Of a stretch of 64,000 nt of DNA, positions 10,974 through 22,879 are shown piece after piece. Numbering within the stretch: position 1 is the stretch's first letter; the number at the start of each line of letters is the position of its first letter. The notes under the pieces were generated by a model that did not search any database, was not told where the DNA came from, and was given only the letters and a program-made list of their open reading frames with translations. This stretch comes from Pyrenophora tritici-repentis (Eukaryota > Ascomycota > Dothideomycetes > Pleosporales > Pleosporaceae). A program made the position numbers and the translations under genes. The stretch is taken from the NCBI RefSeq assembly GCF_003171515.1, contig NC_089390.1, forward strand, positions 2,294,001-2,358,000. Direction: 5' to 3'.

Positions 10974-11020
10974 ATTGGTGGAGTTAACGTGTGTTGAAGG
11001 TGAAGGGGTTTGACGTGTTT

Positions 11021-11071
11021 TGGTGTTCCCCGCGCATCACGCGAATCCGCGCATCACGCGCACGGACACGT
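11021..11071. repeat. Right terminal inverted repeat, 51 bp with internal duplication
   Basis: Complement of the left repeat but longer by 17 bases, because the unit containing CGCGCATCACGCG occurs twice (11031-11043 and 11048-11060) separated by AATC. Bordered by TA at 11072-11073. Confidence 0.85.
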
Positions 11072-11073
11072 TA

Positions 11074-11378
11074 GTGGTCCAAGCTTCCGGCCCGGAAAAA
11101 CTCGCCGGGCTGGCTGTACGCGCATGTCCCGACAGTGACCTCATCCTAGAATCGATACCGTATGCAAAACATCATTGTGCCATCATCCTTCTCGGCTTCT
11201 ATCTTCTATAAGTCAGTCACTTCAAACATATTATGCCATGAACTAAGAATGTCTTTGAATATTTTCTGCGCCTGACGCTTCCTACTAACATGATATACTA
11301 CCCGAACACCACGTATGCTATGCAACCAATTCTAACACTCAGTTTTCAATGCGAATGAGAACTTCTTCGTTGCTCTCT
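11074..11378. other. Spacer right of transposon, no gene seen
   Basis: About 305 bases. CCAAGCTTCC at 11079-11088 is the inverted partner of GGAAGCTTGG left of the transposon. A CCCGG...CCGGG hairpin follows at about 11091-11109. The rest should hold the 3' end of the CDF transporter transcript. Confidence 0.5.
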
Positions 11379-12903
11379 TCAGCCTTCCGCATGCCCCGTC
11401 GGACCCTGAGACGTGTAATCCATCGTTACAAACGCACGGTCTACCTCCTTGAGGCCTTCTAGACAGTATTGTAGTGTTTCGGCAATATCATGGCACCTTC
11501 TCAACGGCGTTCCTTCATTCATCAAGACGTCTATTTCGACACAAACGCCATCGCCAGCATGGTAGCACTTTAGACTTTTGAAGCCTTCAACGAGTGGGGC
11601 AAATCTATAGGCCATGAACATCATCTTGCGCTCGACACGCGCGTCTGCTGCTTCGCCAGTAAGACGAGCTACGTTTTCAAAGCAGGTGCAGGCCCAGTCA
11701 TAAATGATGAAAAGGGAGAGGCCTGCTGCACCGAGGGGATCCAGCCACCATACGTCCAAGTGGGCGCCTATGAGAGGAAAGAGAAGGGATAGAGTGTTGA
11801 AGTACACGTCTGATATTGTTAGACTACATTTCAGATCACGTAAAGATGTACTTACCAGTTTTGCAGTCTTGGGCTAAGGCTTGCACTTGGGTTGTCTTTA
11901 CGCGAGCGCATCCAATCCAAATTGTTCCCTTTACGACGATGGTGGCTACCATGGCGAAGATAGCTGCAGGTGGAAGCATGGCCACATCGTGTTCGCCGCT
12001 TGGGAGGAGCTTCTTAATAGACTCTTGCAAGATCTGGAGGAAGGAAATGACCATGACAATGGAGAAGACTAGAATACCAATAGGTTCCAGACGTCGGCGA
12101 CCGATGGGAAATTTCTTCTTGAGGCTCTCGATACGCCAGCCAACCAGTCTGTTGGTGATCCAGATGATGATGGTACAAAGCAAATCTAGGGCTGAGTCGA
12201 CAAGAGATGCAATCAAAGAGAGAGAGTTGGACCAGATTGCTGCTACACCCTTGGCTCCTAGCAGAAGAATGTTCACAATCACGTTGATCTACATTTGGTC
12301 AGCTTTTGTTCACAATTCATCTCGATCGATACTGACATTGATCGCCCACTTTACGCTCCTGGCGGATTTTCTCCGCTTCTCCCGCTCCTCTTCCGGAAGA
12401 AATGGTTCTAAATCCTCTCCGCTGCTGCCCAGCGGCCCTCTGTCTTCAGCTACACCGTCGTGGTCGGGGTCACGCGGGTTCATGCTGTCAACAATATCAT
12501 CTGCAAGCGACGAAACCACCATGTCGACTTCGGCCCAGTCGTCCAGACGCTGGTTCTGCTCTTCGTAGAAGGCACGGACCTTTTTATTCTTTATACTCTT
12601 CAACTTTATGAGGCGTTAGTCATGCTACTTTCAAATTGTGATTCCTGGACGTACGCTCTCTTCGCTTTTCCGGTATACCTCAAGCGCATCGTGGTCCACA
12701 TTGTCGATCAACTTTTGTTTCATCTCATTTGCGCGGTTGTCCCTGACCGTTGCTTCGATCGCATCGCGAAACCGCTGCTTTGGTTTGAGGGGGTTGATCG
12801 CCCCATAACCGTGTTCCAAATCGACACGCTGGTACTTGTCGAACTGCTCATTGTTCTTGTTGCCGTTGTGGTGACCACTAAGGATGTTGCGCCGGCCAAC
12901 CAT
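11379..12903 (-). CDS. Cation diffusion facilitator (Mn-type CDF) metal transporter
   Basis: Four exons: 12655-12903, 12337-12603, 11856-12288 and 11379-11809; the frames close to 459 residues. Introns are 46-51 nt. The N-terminal cytoplasmic part contains KNKKVRAFYEEQN, seen in fungal CDF proteins. The membrane domain carries DSALD (D203, D207) in the second transmembrane helix, the GRRRLEPIGILVF loop, and DPLGA starting at D340 in the fifth helix; the last exon adds the soluble metal-binding domain. These motifs resemble the Mn-CDF group (plant MTP8-11 type), which move Mn2+ out of the cytosol into vesicles or Golgi in exchange for protons. The start MVGRRN at 12903 is preferred; an in-frame ATG at 13050 would add 49 residues with no family-like sequence. 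The exon-2 acceptor is AAG, unusual but frame-consistent. Confidence 0.85.
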
Positions 12904-14196
12904 ACTGCTTATATCAGAAGCTCTCCGAGCTCTCCAGGGGACGATGAAAGAAGATGGGAATAGAGAAAGTAGATATGTGAAGACTTCAAAGTCAAAGGGA
13001 TTAGGTACACAGAATAGAAGACGCGACGCGACACAAACCAAGGCAGACAAGTCTAGAGGTGTAAATGCTTAAATGCGTAATAGCGTCAAAGAGCGCATCA
13101 TAAACTGGACTCACTAAACTCTATACGGCTGTGTCCCTGCATAAGATGCCAATTCTTGATGAGGCTTGCACCAGCTTGCGTGGTGTGTCTTGAAGGGAGG
13201 TATGACATCATAGCATCCGGCTTGTCTAGCGTCGCGTGGAAAGAGGGCGCGATCCGACGGCTGGCACAAGCATCAGCCACTTGGCAGGCACCCGTCACAC
13301 CGATACATGTTGCTCCACGAAGACGTGCAGTCTTTTTCAACTTCATAACCGCATCGATGAGTATACGGAGGCGCGAAGGGCTGTGTTGCCTTGGGGTGCT
13401 GACGTCACATCTAAAACCGGATGGTCTCTTCAACACCAACGCCGTTGAAACACCGCCTAGGACATTCCGACCATCGGCACGTGAGCGCCGTGCCGCTTAA
13501 CCGAAGGTAATGGAACCCGGCATCCGGTACACTTGCCAATCTAGTGTCAAGCCACCGTTGATATTCGATCGATGCTTCCACTGGTATAGCACCTAGGGAG
13601 CGAGAAATGAGTGACACTCCACTTTTTTGCTCTCTCTTCCTCCCTCTCTACGACCACAACAACGTAGTAGAATTATTATAAAAGCTTATAAGAGAGGTAA
13701 AATAAAGACTAAAGAAAGAGACTGTAAGATGAAAAAATTATTATTAATGTTGCAGTGATAGAACAGAGCTGCAAAGTTTCGGAGATAACGGAGGTGTCAA
13801 CTTTTTCTCGCTCCCCAGGTGATAGTGAATCAAGATCCTGTTCTTTGCGGGTTTGCTTCTCCATATCTTGGCGATAGCTCCGATTCCTCAACGTTGCACG
13901 ACGCATCAGACGTCGTTATGAGCCAGACTCCTCCTCCATGGTTTCTTAATGACTATACCGTGGCGTGCTCTTTCAGTTCTTCTCGCTCAAAGATGGATTC
14001 CACTCGGCTTGGGACATCGGATGGTCCGCCGGGCCTTCAGCCGCCTTAATAAGCACGCCCCGCATCAGGCCCGACAACTTCTCCTAGTCATCGGGCGAGG
14101 CCCGCCAAATGAACACGAAAGCTTCACGTCTCGCGATACATATGCTGTCAACATACCGTCGTGATTCTGTATCCCGAACGCCTACCACCATCGACC
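12904..14196. other. Divergent intergenic region between CDF transporter and membrane-protein gene
   Basis: About 1.3 kb containing the promoters of two divergently transcribed genes. Short frames in it (for example 13156-13500) lack coding character and known motifs. An A/T-rich tract lies at about 13670-13750. Confidence 0.55.
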
Positions 14197-15366
14197 ATGG
14201 CACCATCTACAGCAAGCGTTGGCCGCCCCAATAACAATGCGGTTCTGGCCGTAATGGCGGTCTTATCCGTTATTGGACTGTACTGTATGCGCATTGGTTG
14301 CGTTGTGCACGACTACCCGATCGACATTCTAGATGTTGCAAAGACGGCCATTCTGCCAAATGGCGTGAAAATGAGGAAAGACTACTTCGGAATCAAACCT
14401 GTCGACGAAAGCCTGAGCTTTCTGGTGACTGCATTTCTTTACGGTCCTACGAAATGGAACGAGGCCTTCTATTGGCAGCAAGTACACTTCCTCGGTCAGA
14501 TAACAGTTATAATCGCAGTCATGAATGTCGAGGCGTGTCGGGAACGAAACCAGAGTAGTTGGCTGAAATAGTAAGCTAAGGACTGTGCAGACTAGATAGT
14601 CGGGAGCTGACAGAACTATAGTACTGCCATATGGACGTTTGTGTATCAAAATCTCGGCGGGGCTATCTTAGTTCCCATTTGGTGGCTGCTTCTCCATCGC
14701 ATGTCAGGACCCAAATCGTATTTTAGGAGCGGACGCGCTGTTCCACTGCAATACGCACGTATTATCCTTCCAGGCACCATCATATTCTACGTGCTACCCA
14801 CCATTGTCATGTTTCTCCCATACGACAATTTATCCGTCCACGAAACAACCATCGCCTTTTGGCAATTTTCGCCCATTCTTGTCAACGTACCTCTCTGGCT
14901 TACACCGCTTTTCAGCTCATCTTCCACCCAAAAGAACAAAAACGCAGACATTCTTCACCTCAGGATTCTCTACGTCTTTCTCTTCACTCTCTCCGTGGCA
15001 GTGCACTGGTACACCATTGTCGGCATCTCGACATCTGAAAATCCAGACGTAACCGGCGCCCGTGTCTTTGTTCCCAGCACCTATACCTGGAGGAAGTCAA
15101 TGGACTGGGGCTTACTCTTCATTTTTCAGTGTGACTGGGTTATTGTGGGAACATCTTGCTTGATTGCGTCTTGGGTGGCCCTGTCGGATATGCAGAGATT
15201 GAAGAAGGGAGCAGCATCAGTTGAGAATGTACTGGAGGGCTTCATCGCAGTTATGACGATTGCAATTGGTGGAGGGCCAGGAGCGGCACTAGCTGCAGTT
15301 TGGTTCTGGAGGGAGGGCAAGATGGCGGAGGTTGAGGGGGGCACGGCTGTCAAGAAGGGGCAGTAA
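14197..15366 (+). CDS. Fungal multi-pass integral membrane protein, function unknown
   Basis: Two exons, 14197-14570 and 14622-15366 (51-nt intron, donor GTAAGC, branch CTGAC, acceptor TAG), giving 372 residues. The start is the ATG in GACCATGGCACC. There are about seven to eight hydrophobic segments. Blocks such as YQNLGGAILVPIWWLL, ARIILPGTIIFYVLPTIVMF and FWQFSPILVNVPLW are typical of an ascomycete membrane family that I recall also near secondary-metabolite genes. Here there is no synthase or tailoring enzyme beside it, so no pathway role can be inferred. A terpene-cyclase-like role has been proposed for similar-looking membrane proteins, but this sequence alone does not show that. Confidence 0.75.
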
Positions 15367-15524
15367 AGCGGAAAATGATGAAGAAGATGTTTGGAAAGCC
15401 GATCTTGACGTTAATTGTAAACGCCATTAATACCAATGATTGCGATGATACCCCCCCATCTCCTCTCTAGATTTATATCTAGCCACATGCCCGAGACTAC
15501 TGCATTTGTCAACTACCACGATCT

Positions 15525-16145
15525 TCAGGCTACTAGAGACTCAGTGGTAGAGACCAAGAACTTCCTGATAGCATCCACATCTCTGTTTGAAACAGAGAAA
15601 TAGGGATACGGCTGCGGCAGAGGAAGAAACGACTTCTTCCCATCTTTGCCACCGGTCAAACGAGCCAAGGGCCAGAATTCTTTGTTATCAGGGTCTCCGC
15701 CAGTAAGAGATTTATCGTGACTCATCCACCTTGACCCGGGGTGCCAGGTCTAACAACGACAGCATCTTCAGGTCTCAAGTAATCCCACCCGCCAGAGTCA
15801 AGATCGCAGTACCACGAGCTACTAGGAAAGAAGCGACGGGCAAAATCCGTAAACTCCAGCGAATATCCTGACTCTGGTCCTGCAGTGCCAAGAGCTTGTG
15901 CCCATGCCCCCCCACGCCCTCTTCACGTGTGGTTGTTCTGCATTGTTCTATGGCGTGCTCGGACCATATACTGTCTTTGTCGTCGCCGGACTTGTAGATC
16001 TCTTCAGTAGATGGATTGGAAGATGAGGGGTTTGTTGGTTGTATTTGCCTGTGTCATAACCTGCGCAGTCACCAAAAAACCCATTCGCCTTTTTCACACC
16101 AGGAGGTAAGCCAAGGGGACTTGAATTTGAAAGATCCTGGTGCAA
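15525..16145 (-). pseudogene. Probable broken minus-strand gene of unknown function
   Basis: Three coding-like segments lie in different frames on the minus strand: a start-like segment 16145-15948 (MHQDLSNSSPLG...), a middle segment at about 15935-15730 reading SLEFTDFARRFFPSSSWYCD and LRPEDAVVVRPGTPG, and an end segment 15730-15525 reading GGDPDNKEFWPLARLTGG to a stop. The last two clearly belong together but are out of frame at about 15725-15735 with no usable intron. I do not know the family. A sequencing error at one base is the alternative explanation. Confidence 0.4.
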
Positions 16146-16841
16146 AAGTAAGACACCAACGCCGGTTGCTATGATGACTCGTGATGAACGTAGCTTCCTC
16201 TAGAGATCGTCATCTATCGCAGTAGACAAGACGTCAACAACTGCATATGAGAACTGCGTTGATTGTCCTACGGAGTAGATACACAAGGTTATATACATAA
16301 GATATACGTAAGCACATAACGGCAAAGGAGTGAAAGTGAAGGTTGTAGAACATTCGGCCAAGAAGCATCGGGCCGATTCCAAGAAGGGTAGTCCTGAATG
16401 GCAACATCATCTACTGCGCCCATTACACTCCACTGCCCTGCTGCTGTGAACGGAACCCCTCTACCATACATACACAGACATTCATCACACAGAATAGCAG
16501 GCACCAAGACAGAAGTGAAGCGAAGCAGGGTATCTATTCGTGTTCACTAAAAAAACCCAGAGCCAATCCAGTATTACAAGCCAGTATGTACCCATTTAAG
16601 TGCAATGCTAGTGTGTGTGTTATGTGGCCGATTCCCCCCATCAACCCACTCTTAGTCCAATGAAAACAAGCCCTCGTAACGTCGTGAGTGAAAAAAAAAA
16701 CATATTCGCTGTTATCAAACTTCAAACTCAGCATGTACGCCCTGTCATGCTAAAACTTTGTACATCCACCCCATCCCTCCCACGTGGAGTCATCTTCTAC
16801 GCTTCTACTCCCCTCCCCTCCACTACACTATACACACACAC
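16146..16841. other. Intergenic spacer, no gene seen
   Basis: About 700 bases downstream of the heat-shock factor gene. It has CA-rich and A-rich runs (9 A's near 16690) but no convincing ORF; it should include the 3' UTR of the adjacent minus-strand gene. Confidence 0.5.
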
Positions 16842-19269
16842 TCATTTCCGTCTCCTCTTAGGACTCCGCCTCCTAGTCTCGTCCTCGACCTCTTCCACTG
16901 TCGCAGCCGGAGAGGTAGAATTCGAGCTCGCACTCTCCACCTTGGCAACATCTTCAGTCCCAATAGGCAACTTGGCGTCTGCAGTGGCATCAGGAACATC
17001 ACCACTACCAGCACTCAAATCTACTTTGCCCACCGCATCCACCATTTCCTCGCCGGGAAACGTAAACGCCTCTGCACCGCCACTACCATCAGCCTCTCCG
17101 AACCCGGCAGTATCAAAGTTAAAATCGGGGAGCCCAGGGTTCTCGAAGCCGACATCCCCGCCCCCGGTGCGGTTTCCATTGTCGGTGAAAAAGTCGTCAT
17201 CATGGACAAAGTTGTCAATGTTCAAATCATAATTCCCTGGTTCTCCTAGCGGGTTAGCGTCAAAATAGCCGTCTTGACCGTTTCCACCAGCACCAATACC
17301 CTCAATCTGACCCGTCGGGCTAAGCGGCAATATCCTTTCATGGATATTTTGGATCTTGTGGTTCTGTTGATCCGACAGCTTTTGCAGCATTTCGAGCTGT
17401 TGCTGTGTGGCTTGGTAGTGTGCTAGGTCATCAAGGAGACGAGCCATTTCGGGTGGGTTGGGGTTAGTAAGGGCATTGTTTGTGTTTTGGGCCGATGTGT
17501 TTGAGACGATTTGCGAGAGGACGTCGTTGCGTTGTTGTTGGGTGAGAGGCACGTGGCCATCTTGTGTTTGGTAATTTGAGAGGGCGGCGGCGTAATCAAA
17601 GTCTGGGGCTTGATTCGTGGACTGCCCAGCACTGGCGTTGGCGTCTTGTATTGCAGACATGATGGCGTCATTCTCGGGTACGGGTGTCAGATTGGATGGC
17701 GTGTCGGCCTTTGCTGGAGCACCGGATAGGCTGCTGTCTCTGCCCGTTGAAGTTGGGTATGGCGATTGGGACTGGGACTGCTGTCGGTTGAGTGGGACTG
17801 ACTGCCTGAACACTGTCGGTCGGCTTCCAGAACGTCCTGTGGGGCTCGTGAGCGGTCTTGTGGTAGGGCTGATAGTTGTGGCACGGCCCGTCGTTGTCGG
17901 CTGCAGGAGCTCTTGGTTAGGACCGGGCGCGGGAAGAATGGCTAGTGGCTTCTTATTTCGCTGCACATGTGGAGACTTATTTGCTTCTTGCATAGGGTAG
18001 TCATCCACATCGACAACATTACCGTGGGGTTGTTGCCGTGATCCAGGGAACATGTCAGCAAGATTCATGTTGGCGTTGCCCTCTAGACTCCGATTGTAAA
18101 ATGTGGCAAGGAATGTCAGGATGGCGTTGATTGAGTTCTCGTGGCGGTCATGCAGCGCTTGGAAGGATGTCGCTCTTGAGTACAGCTCTTCATTTTGGCG
18201 TTTGATTTGCGTCAAGACATTTGAAATTAGCTTTTGTTGCTGCTGAAGTTCTCGGACCTCGACCCGTAGACTGTTGTACTCAGATCGCGGGATCATGGCC
18301 ATTTGTTCGTTCCCACGGACTGCCACTTCTTCAACGTAGCCCCCGCCTCCTGTGTCTTGAATGTACTTGCGATCTTCATCGCTGTCACCCTTGTGCTCTT
18401 CGTCCCGCTTTCGCTTGGGCCCGGCAGGCGGGTTCTTTGGTTTTTGGATTAGCCATAGTAACTCTTGTCTGCCACGCTTGAAGTATTTGTTGTAGTACTC
18501 GCTCGGTGCTTTCGCTTTTGTCTCGCTAGCTTTCATAGAGTTGTCCGACAATCCAACCTTCTTATGGAATCCATACATGTTCAGCTGCCGTACAAACGAG
18601 GCGTAGTTGTTATGCTTGAAGAGCTCGGGTATCAGCGTTCGCGCAAACTCGTCCTCGTCTAGAACGATGAAACTATTGCCGTCGTCGGACCATCGAATGA
18701 GGTTTTCGTTCTTGTTGTTATCGAGGAAACTATCGCGACGTTAGTACTGTCATGCAGGGCAAACAGACCCCGCATTTGAGTGGGGAGACGGCAACAAGAA
18801 TGGGCAGACTTGAAGTAGCAAGGGGCTCGACTTACCTGCTCAGCTTCTGAACGAATGGCGGAATCTGCTTTCGCTTCGCCTGCGCATCCTTCTTCGCAAG
18901 TGCCGCCTTCTGCTCCAGCTCTTCGTCATCATCGACCGTCTCCCACTGCTGTGTCGGGCTTGGGAACCCGTCCCACTGGTTTCGCCGCGGGGCAGGTGCG
19001 AGTTGCTGGTTTGTGTTCCGCCGTACCAATTGTCCCGACATTTGCGCGTTGTCGTTGTAGCTGTCGAGCGACACGACCCGGTTGTGTCCACCGCCCATGC
19101 TGGTACCATAGTTGTCGTATAGGGGCGGATCGTTGAAGTTCATGTCACCGCCGGTTGCGGATTCGTTCCAGTTGATGTACTGATCGGCTGGCGCCGGGAT
19201 ATCGTGCTGGTATGTCTGCGTCGGTGCCTGTGGTGATGCGCCCGGTGCGCGCCGCTTGCGGTTGGACAT
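16842..19269 (-). CDS. HSF1: Heat shock transcription factor (HSF1-type)
   Basis: Two exons, 18836-19269 and 16842-18729 (106-nt intron, GTAAGT/TAG), giving 773 residues from the ATG at 19269 (MSNRKRRAPG). The intron splits the DNA-binding domain, which starts near residue 135 (FVQKLS | FLDNN) and continues through LIRWSDDGNSFIV, LIPELFKHNNYASFVRQLNM and YGFHKKVGL. A Gln/Leu-rich coiled coil (VRELQQQQKLISNVLTQI) follows, corresponding to the trimerisation region. The rest is a long Asn/Gln/Pro/Ser-rich activation-type region ending in a basic RRRSPKRRRK tail that looks like a nuclear localisation signal. HSF1 binds nGAAn arrays as a trimer and drives chaperone genes. The N-terminal 130 residues before the DNA-binding domain are low complexity. 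Confidence 0.95.
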
Positions 19270-20966
19270 GTGTGTTCGCGCGCTTCGCGTAGCCGCTTCA
19301 AGTAAAATGTTTGGTGGCTTTTGTTCCGTTGTGCGTATCCGCACCTCCTGGACACGTTGTGGAAAGATTCTTCACAAGTCCCCCGAGGCGACACAGCCTT
19401 GCAGCACGGTTCAAATCACAAGGACGTATAACGCGTGGATAAAAAGTCCAGGACCAGCGCTAGCCTCTGATGGTAAGGTCTAGACAGTGCGCTTTCGTCG
19501 CGGTTATGTAGGCCTTTACCCCGAATTGTTGTCTCTCGTTGTCGCCGTTTTACTGAACCACGATACAATTGTCCTCAAACAGTCGGTTGACTCGCACAAA
19601 GAATGTTTTAAAGACCAGCAAAGGGCGCAAATACCATGATCGACCTAGGCGGTTCTGGAAGGCAGCAGAGAGGCACAGGAAGGGCGTTGGAAGGCAGGCG
19701 TCGGCGGAGCAGGATGAGTCCGATCGCTAAGTTTTGGGGGAGAAATCCGGGGTACAAGGCCTCCAATGGCGAGGGAAATCGGTGGAAATGGTGTCGAAGA
19801 GTGTGCGCGACGTATCTATAGCAACCCCCCAGCCTGGTGAGGGAAGTGTAGGAAAGATAGGGTGGAAGCAGGTGCGGCCGCGTTGCGCATGTATGCTCGA
19901 ACGATGAGATCAACTTCACCGTCCTGCACCGCCAGCGTCATTCGCTTAGCGCGCACTAGCATGACTCGTGGGCTCTACCTTGAACTTGCCGTGTCACTCG
20001 TACCATCTGAACCTCCTTCCACATCACAATATCCACATACACGTACGCATCGCCAACTTCTAAGGCCATCTGATGCCCAGCCACATGTGCCGATCGAGAG
20101 AACATCACAGACCCACCGGGACCTTGAGTCGGCCCGCCTGAGGTGGACTGATGGGAAATTGATTAAATGCGATAAGTCACCGCAGACATTCCGATGCTTC
20201 CCACCCGTTACACTACGGAAATGCCCACACGATGGCAAACTCTACTATGCAGAATGTTCTAGAAGCTTCTCATGACATGTATGCCCATATAGTCCGACAT
20301 GAGGCCACGTTTGAGATCTCGATCACATCCTGCCCCAACCATGCCTTACGTGAAGCATTCTGGACTAACAGCCAATTTACAACACACCACACGACGACAC
20401 TGACATCACCGACACGTCTCACTACCACTGTTAAAAACAAGTTTCAAGCAATTCAACTACCATTATCGTACTGCCGCGCCAGGCACACAGCAACGTCCTA
20501 AACTATAGTAATATCCAAGTGGAAAGGAGAGTAAATCAACTAAAAAGAACAGGAAACCTACACGTCCGACCGACCGTCCAACCCAGTGCCGAATGCGACC
20601 GCTCCCGCAAAACTGAAATATCTGTACTACAACATCGTCTGTGTGGCCCGTACGACCCAATATAATTTCTGAAACAACATATCCCATATGTTCATAAATG
20701 CTTTTTTTACTGTATCCAAAGGTGAAATGCGAGATTCGAGGGGCGCGGGCCCAATTTAGTTCTGGATGTAGTCTCTCTACCATCGTAGCATCATTCTCTT
20801 CGTATGCATCGTAAAGTCAATCCAGTGTAAGTAGCGAGGCCAAGTTGGTGGTATAGGCCGTTAAACGTTCGTCATCGGTGTCGTTCATGGGCGCCATCGC
20901 ACGTCTCTTTTGAAGGAGGGATGATACGTGTGACGACTTCATTTCGTGCGTAGAGCTGAGATTTCG
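19270..20966. other. Intergenic region, no supported gene
   Basis: About 1.7 kb between two minus-strand genes, holding the HSF1 promoter. Frames such as 19862-20275 have no family-like sequence or splice support and are left out. Confidence 0.5.
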
Positions 20967-22879
20967 CTACTGTCCTACAAGAATTTCGACATTGGATTGT
21001 GATGATAGCTCGTCGCTTCCACGGTTTTGATGCCCGTTCTGTCGCGGGCGGCTAAAGCCCTGTCCTCGCTCGGGGAGAGGTCCACGAGGCTGTCTCGATG
21101 GACGGTCGTCGTAGTTGGTACTAAAAGTACGGTGGCCGCCAATAGGGCCGGGTGCATCCCAAGATGTCATCTGACGCAGGGAGCGCGGGCTGCCGTTTTG
21201 CGGGTAGCTAGAGTTTAGTTGCATCCGATTCATTTCCCTCTCGAGCAGGCCATCATCACGTTGGGACATGGAGCCTGTCGTTGGGGTGCCATTCGGGTTC
21301 GTCGAGCTTCCACTGTAACCGAGACCTTCAAGGGAGATGCCACCAGGACGGCCAATAGGATGGCTGGCCGTCGATGGTGCGGGTGAAGGTGTGTAAGATC
21401 TAAGATCGGCGTAAGACTTGGCACCGCGAAGATTTGGGACTGCGTTGAGCCCGCCAGGCGAATCAGGGAATCCGAGAAGGCCCGATGGCTGGCGATTGAA
21501 GGCGTTATAAAATCCACCCTCGGCGCGGACGTCACTGAAATCAGTGGTCGCTGCGCGATTAAGGTTTCGGCGTGGTTGCTCCATCTGGTTGCTGGGCATC
21601 TGAGGCATTGGTGGACTGAGCCCCTGGTTGTCATATACCTTGAAGATATGCACCTGTCGCTGATCGCCAGTGCCCTTTGAAATATGGGCAAGACCGAGCT
21701 GGTGAGCCAGTGTATGGATGGTGCGGCGCATAATAGGGGTCAACGTTGAAGGGAATGTCATGCTATCGCGATCCTTGGTTTCCTTGAAGAGCAGCAACTG
21801 GGTGTAAAAACTGAGCACCTGGGGGTCGTTGAGGTCGACGTCTGGATATTTTGGTTAGTTATGAATTCGGATGGGAGCACTCGAGATTCAAAGACATACC
21901 AACTGTCTTGGGTGCACTGCTTCCTCGCATGGCGGACACAGGCGAGGGTGAAGTAGCGGGCATGTGCGATGCAAGGGAGGTGAAGGAAGACTGTGACTGG
22001 AGACCGCCACCGAGAGGACGGTGTTGCTCCTCGAGCTGTCCGCGACGCTCACGCTTTTCACGTTCAATGCGCTCGCGTTCGGCCAGCGGCAGCATTTTCT
22101 TGTACTCGACGCGCAGCTTCCTGCCGTTGAGTTCAAAGTGGTTCATCGACTCGATGACAGCTGCCGTCTCCTCGGCGGTTGTGAAGTTGGCAAAAGCCAA
22201 GCCACGAAACACACCATTGTCAAAGTGATAGTTGAAGGCGTAAGGCAGGGGTAGGCGCAGTTCGGTCATGAGGTTTACGAGCTGCTCCTTCTTGACGGCA
22301 AAGGGAATATTCTTGATGACGATGGCGGTGGGGATGAGTTCCTCGTCGACATCGTGGCCGTAGCTGGTGTTCTGCATGGCGTTGAGGTTGTTGTTGCTGA
22401 GGGCGAAGCTAGGCAGACCCTGGGGCTGCTGCTGGTCCATCCATCCCTATTAGTGACAGATGTCAGTACAAGTACCAGTACCGGATTTCACATTGCCACG
22501 CTGGCGTGATGAGGATGCTTACCGTTGGCAGCGCACTGCGGCCTGCTCCGCCGCGCTGCTGCGACTTGATGCGAGCGGCACCGCCTCCGAGCGAGCCCAG
22601 GCCGCCGTTCTGGGAGAAGACAGTGTTGTTCCAGCCCTGGGGCGCGCCCATGTCGTAGCCGTAGGCGCCGGCGTGCATGGTTTGGTTCAGGCGCTCATAG
22701 GTACGCGGCTGGTCGTAGGAGCGCTGGTGTTCATCCTGCTGGTACATGTTGGACTGGGCCACTTGGCCGTAGGCGTCGAACTGGCGGGAAGGCATGCGAT
22801 GCAAAGAGCCCGTCTGAGGCTGGTTTCGTTGGGCAATGGGCGACCGCGACGTCGTCTGGTCGTACCCGGAAGAGTACAT
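20967..22879 (-). CDS. RRM/R3H-type RNA-binding protein (Pin4/Cip2-like)
   Basis: Three exons: 22523-22879, 21900-22446 and 20967-21841, closing to 592 residues. The central exon holds an RRM with IPTAIVIKNIPFAVKKEQL, LPLPYAFNYHFDNGVFRG and LAFANF, the signature of the Pin4/Cip2 group. The third exon contains VLSFYTQLLLFK, MRRTIHTLAHQLGLAHIS and QRQVHIFK, which read as an R3H-like single-strand nucleic-acid-binding module. The N-terminus is Gln/Gly/Tyr-rich and the C-terminus is disordered and Arg/Gly/Ser-rich. In yeasts this family regulates mRNA stability in stress and cell-cycle responses. Introns are 76 and 58 nt with canonical sites. The gene has a long upstream region. Confidence 0.88.

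Larger units (their letters stand above)
8982..11071 (-). mobile_element. Complete Fot1/Pogo-type DNA transposon (Tc1/mariner superfamily)
   Basis: A 2,090-bp element bounded by inverted terminal repeats at 8982-9015 and 11021-11071, flanked on each side by TA (8980-8981 and 11072-11073), the usual target duplication of this superfamily. The ends start ACGTGTCCGTGCGCGTGATG. The right repeat contains one extra 17-base unit, so the two ends are not equal in length. The element encodes one intact 618-residue transposase on the minus strand and nothing else. Matching ends, a clean TSD and an undisrupted ORF indicate a recent, possibly still active insertion. It interrupts gene-poor DNA and damages no recognised gene. 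Confidence 0.9.

Noticed and set aside
12904..13050. 49-residue N-terminal extension of the CDF transporter from the ATG at 13050
   Set aside because: Hydrophobic sequence unlike CDF N-termini; more likely 5' UTR. MVGRRN at 12903 fits better.
19862..20275. 137-codon plus-strand frame
   Set aside because: No family-like content, no splice or promoter support, lies in HSF1 upstream DNA.
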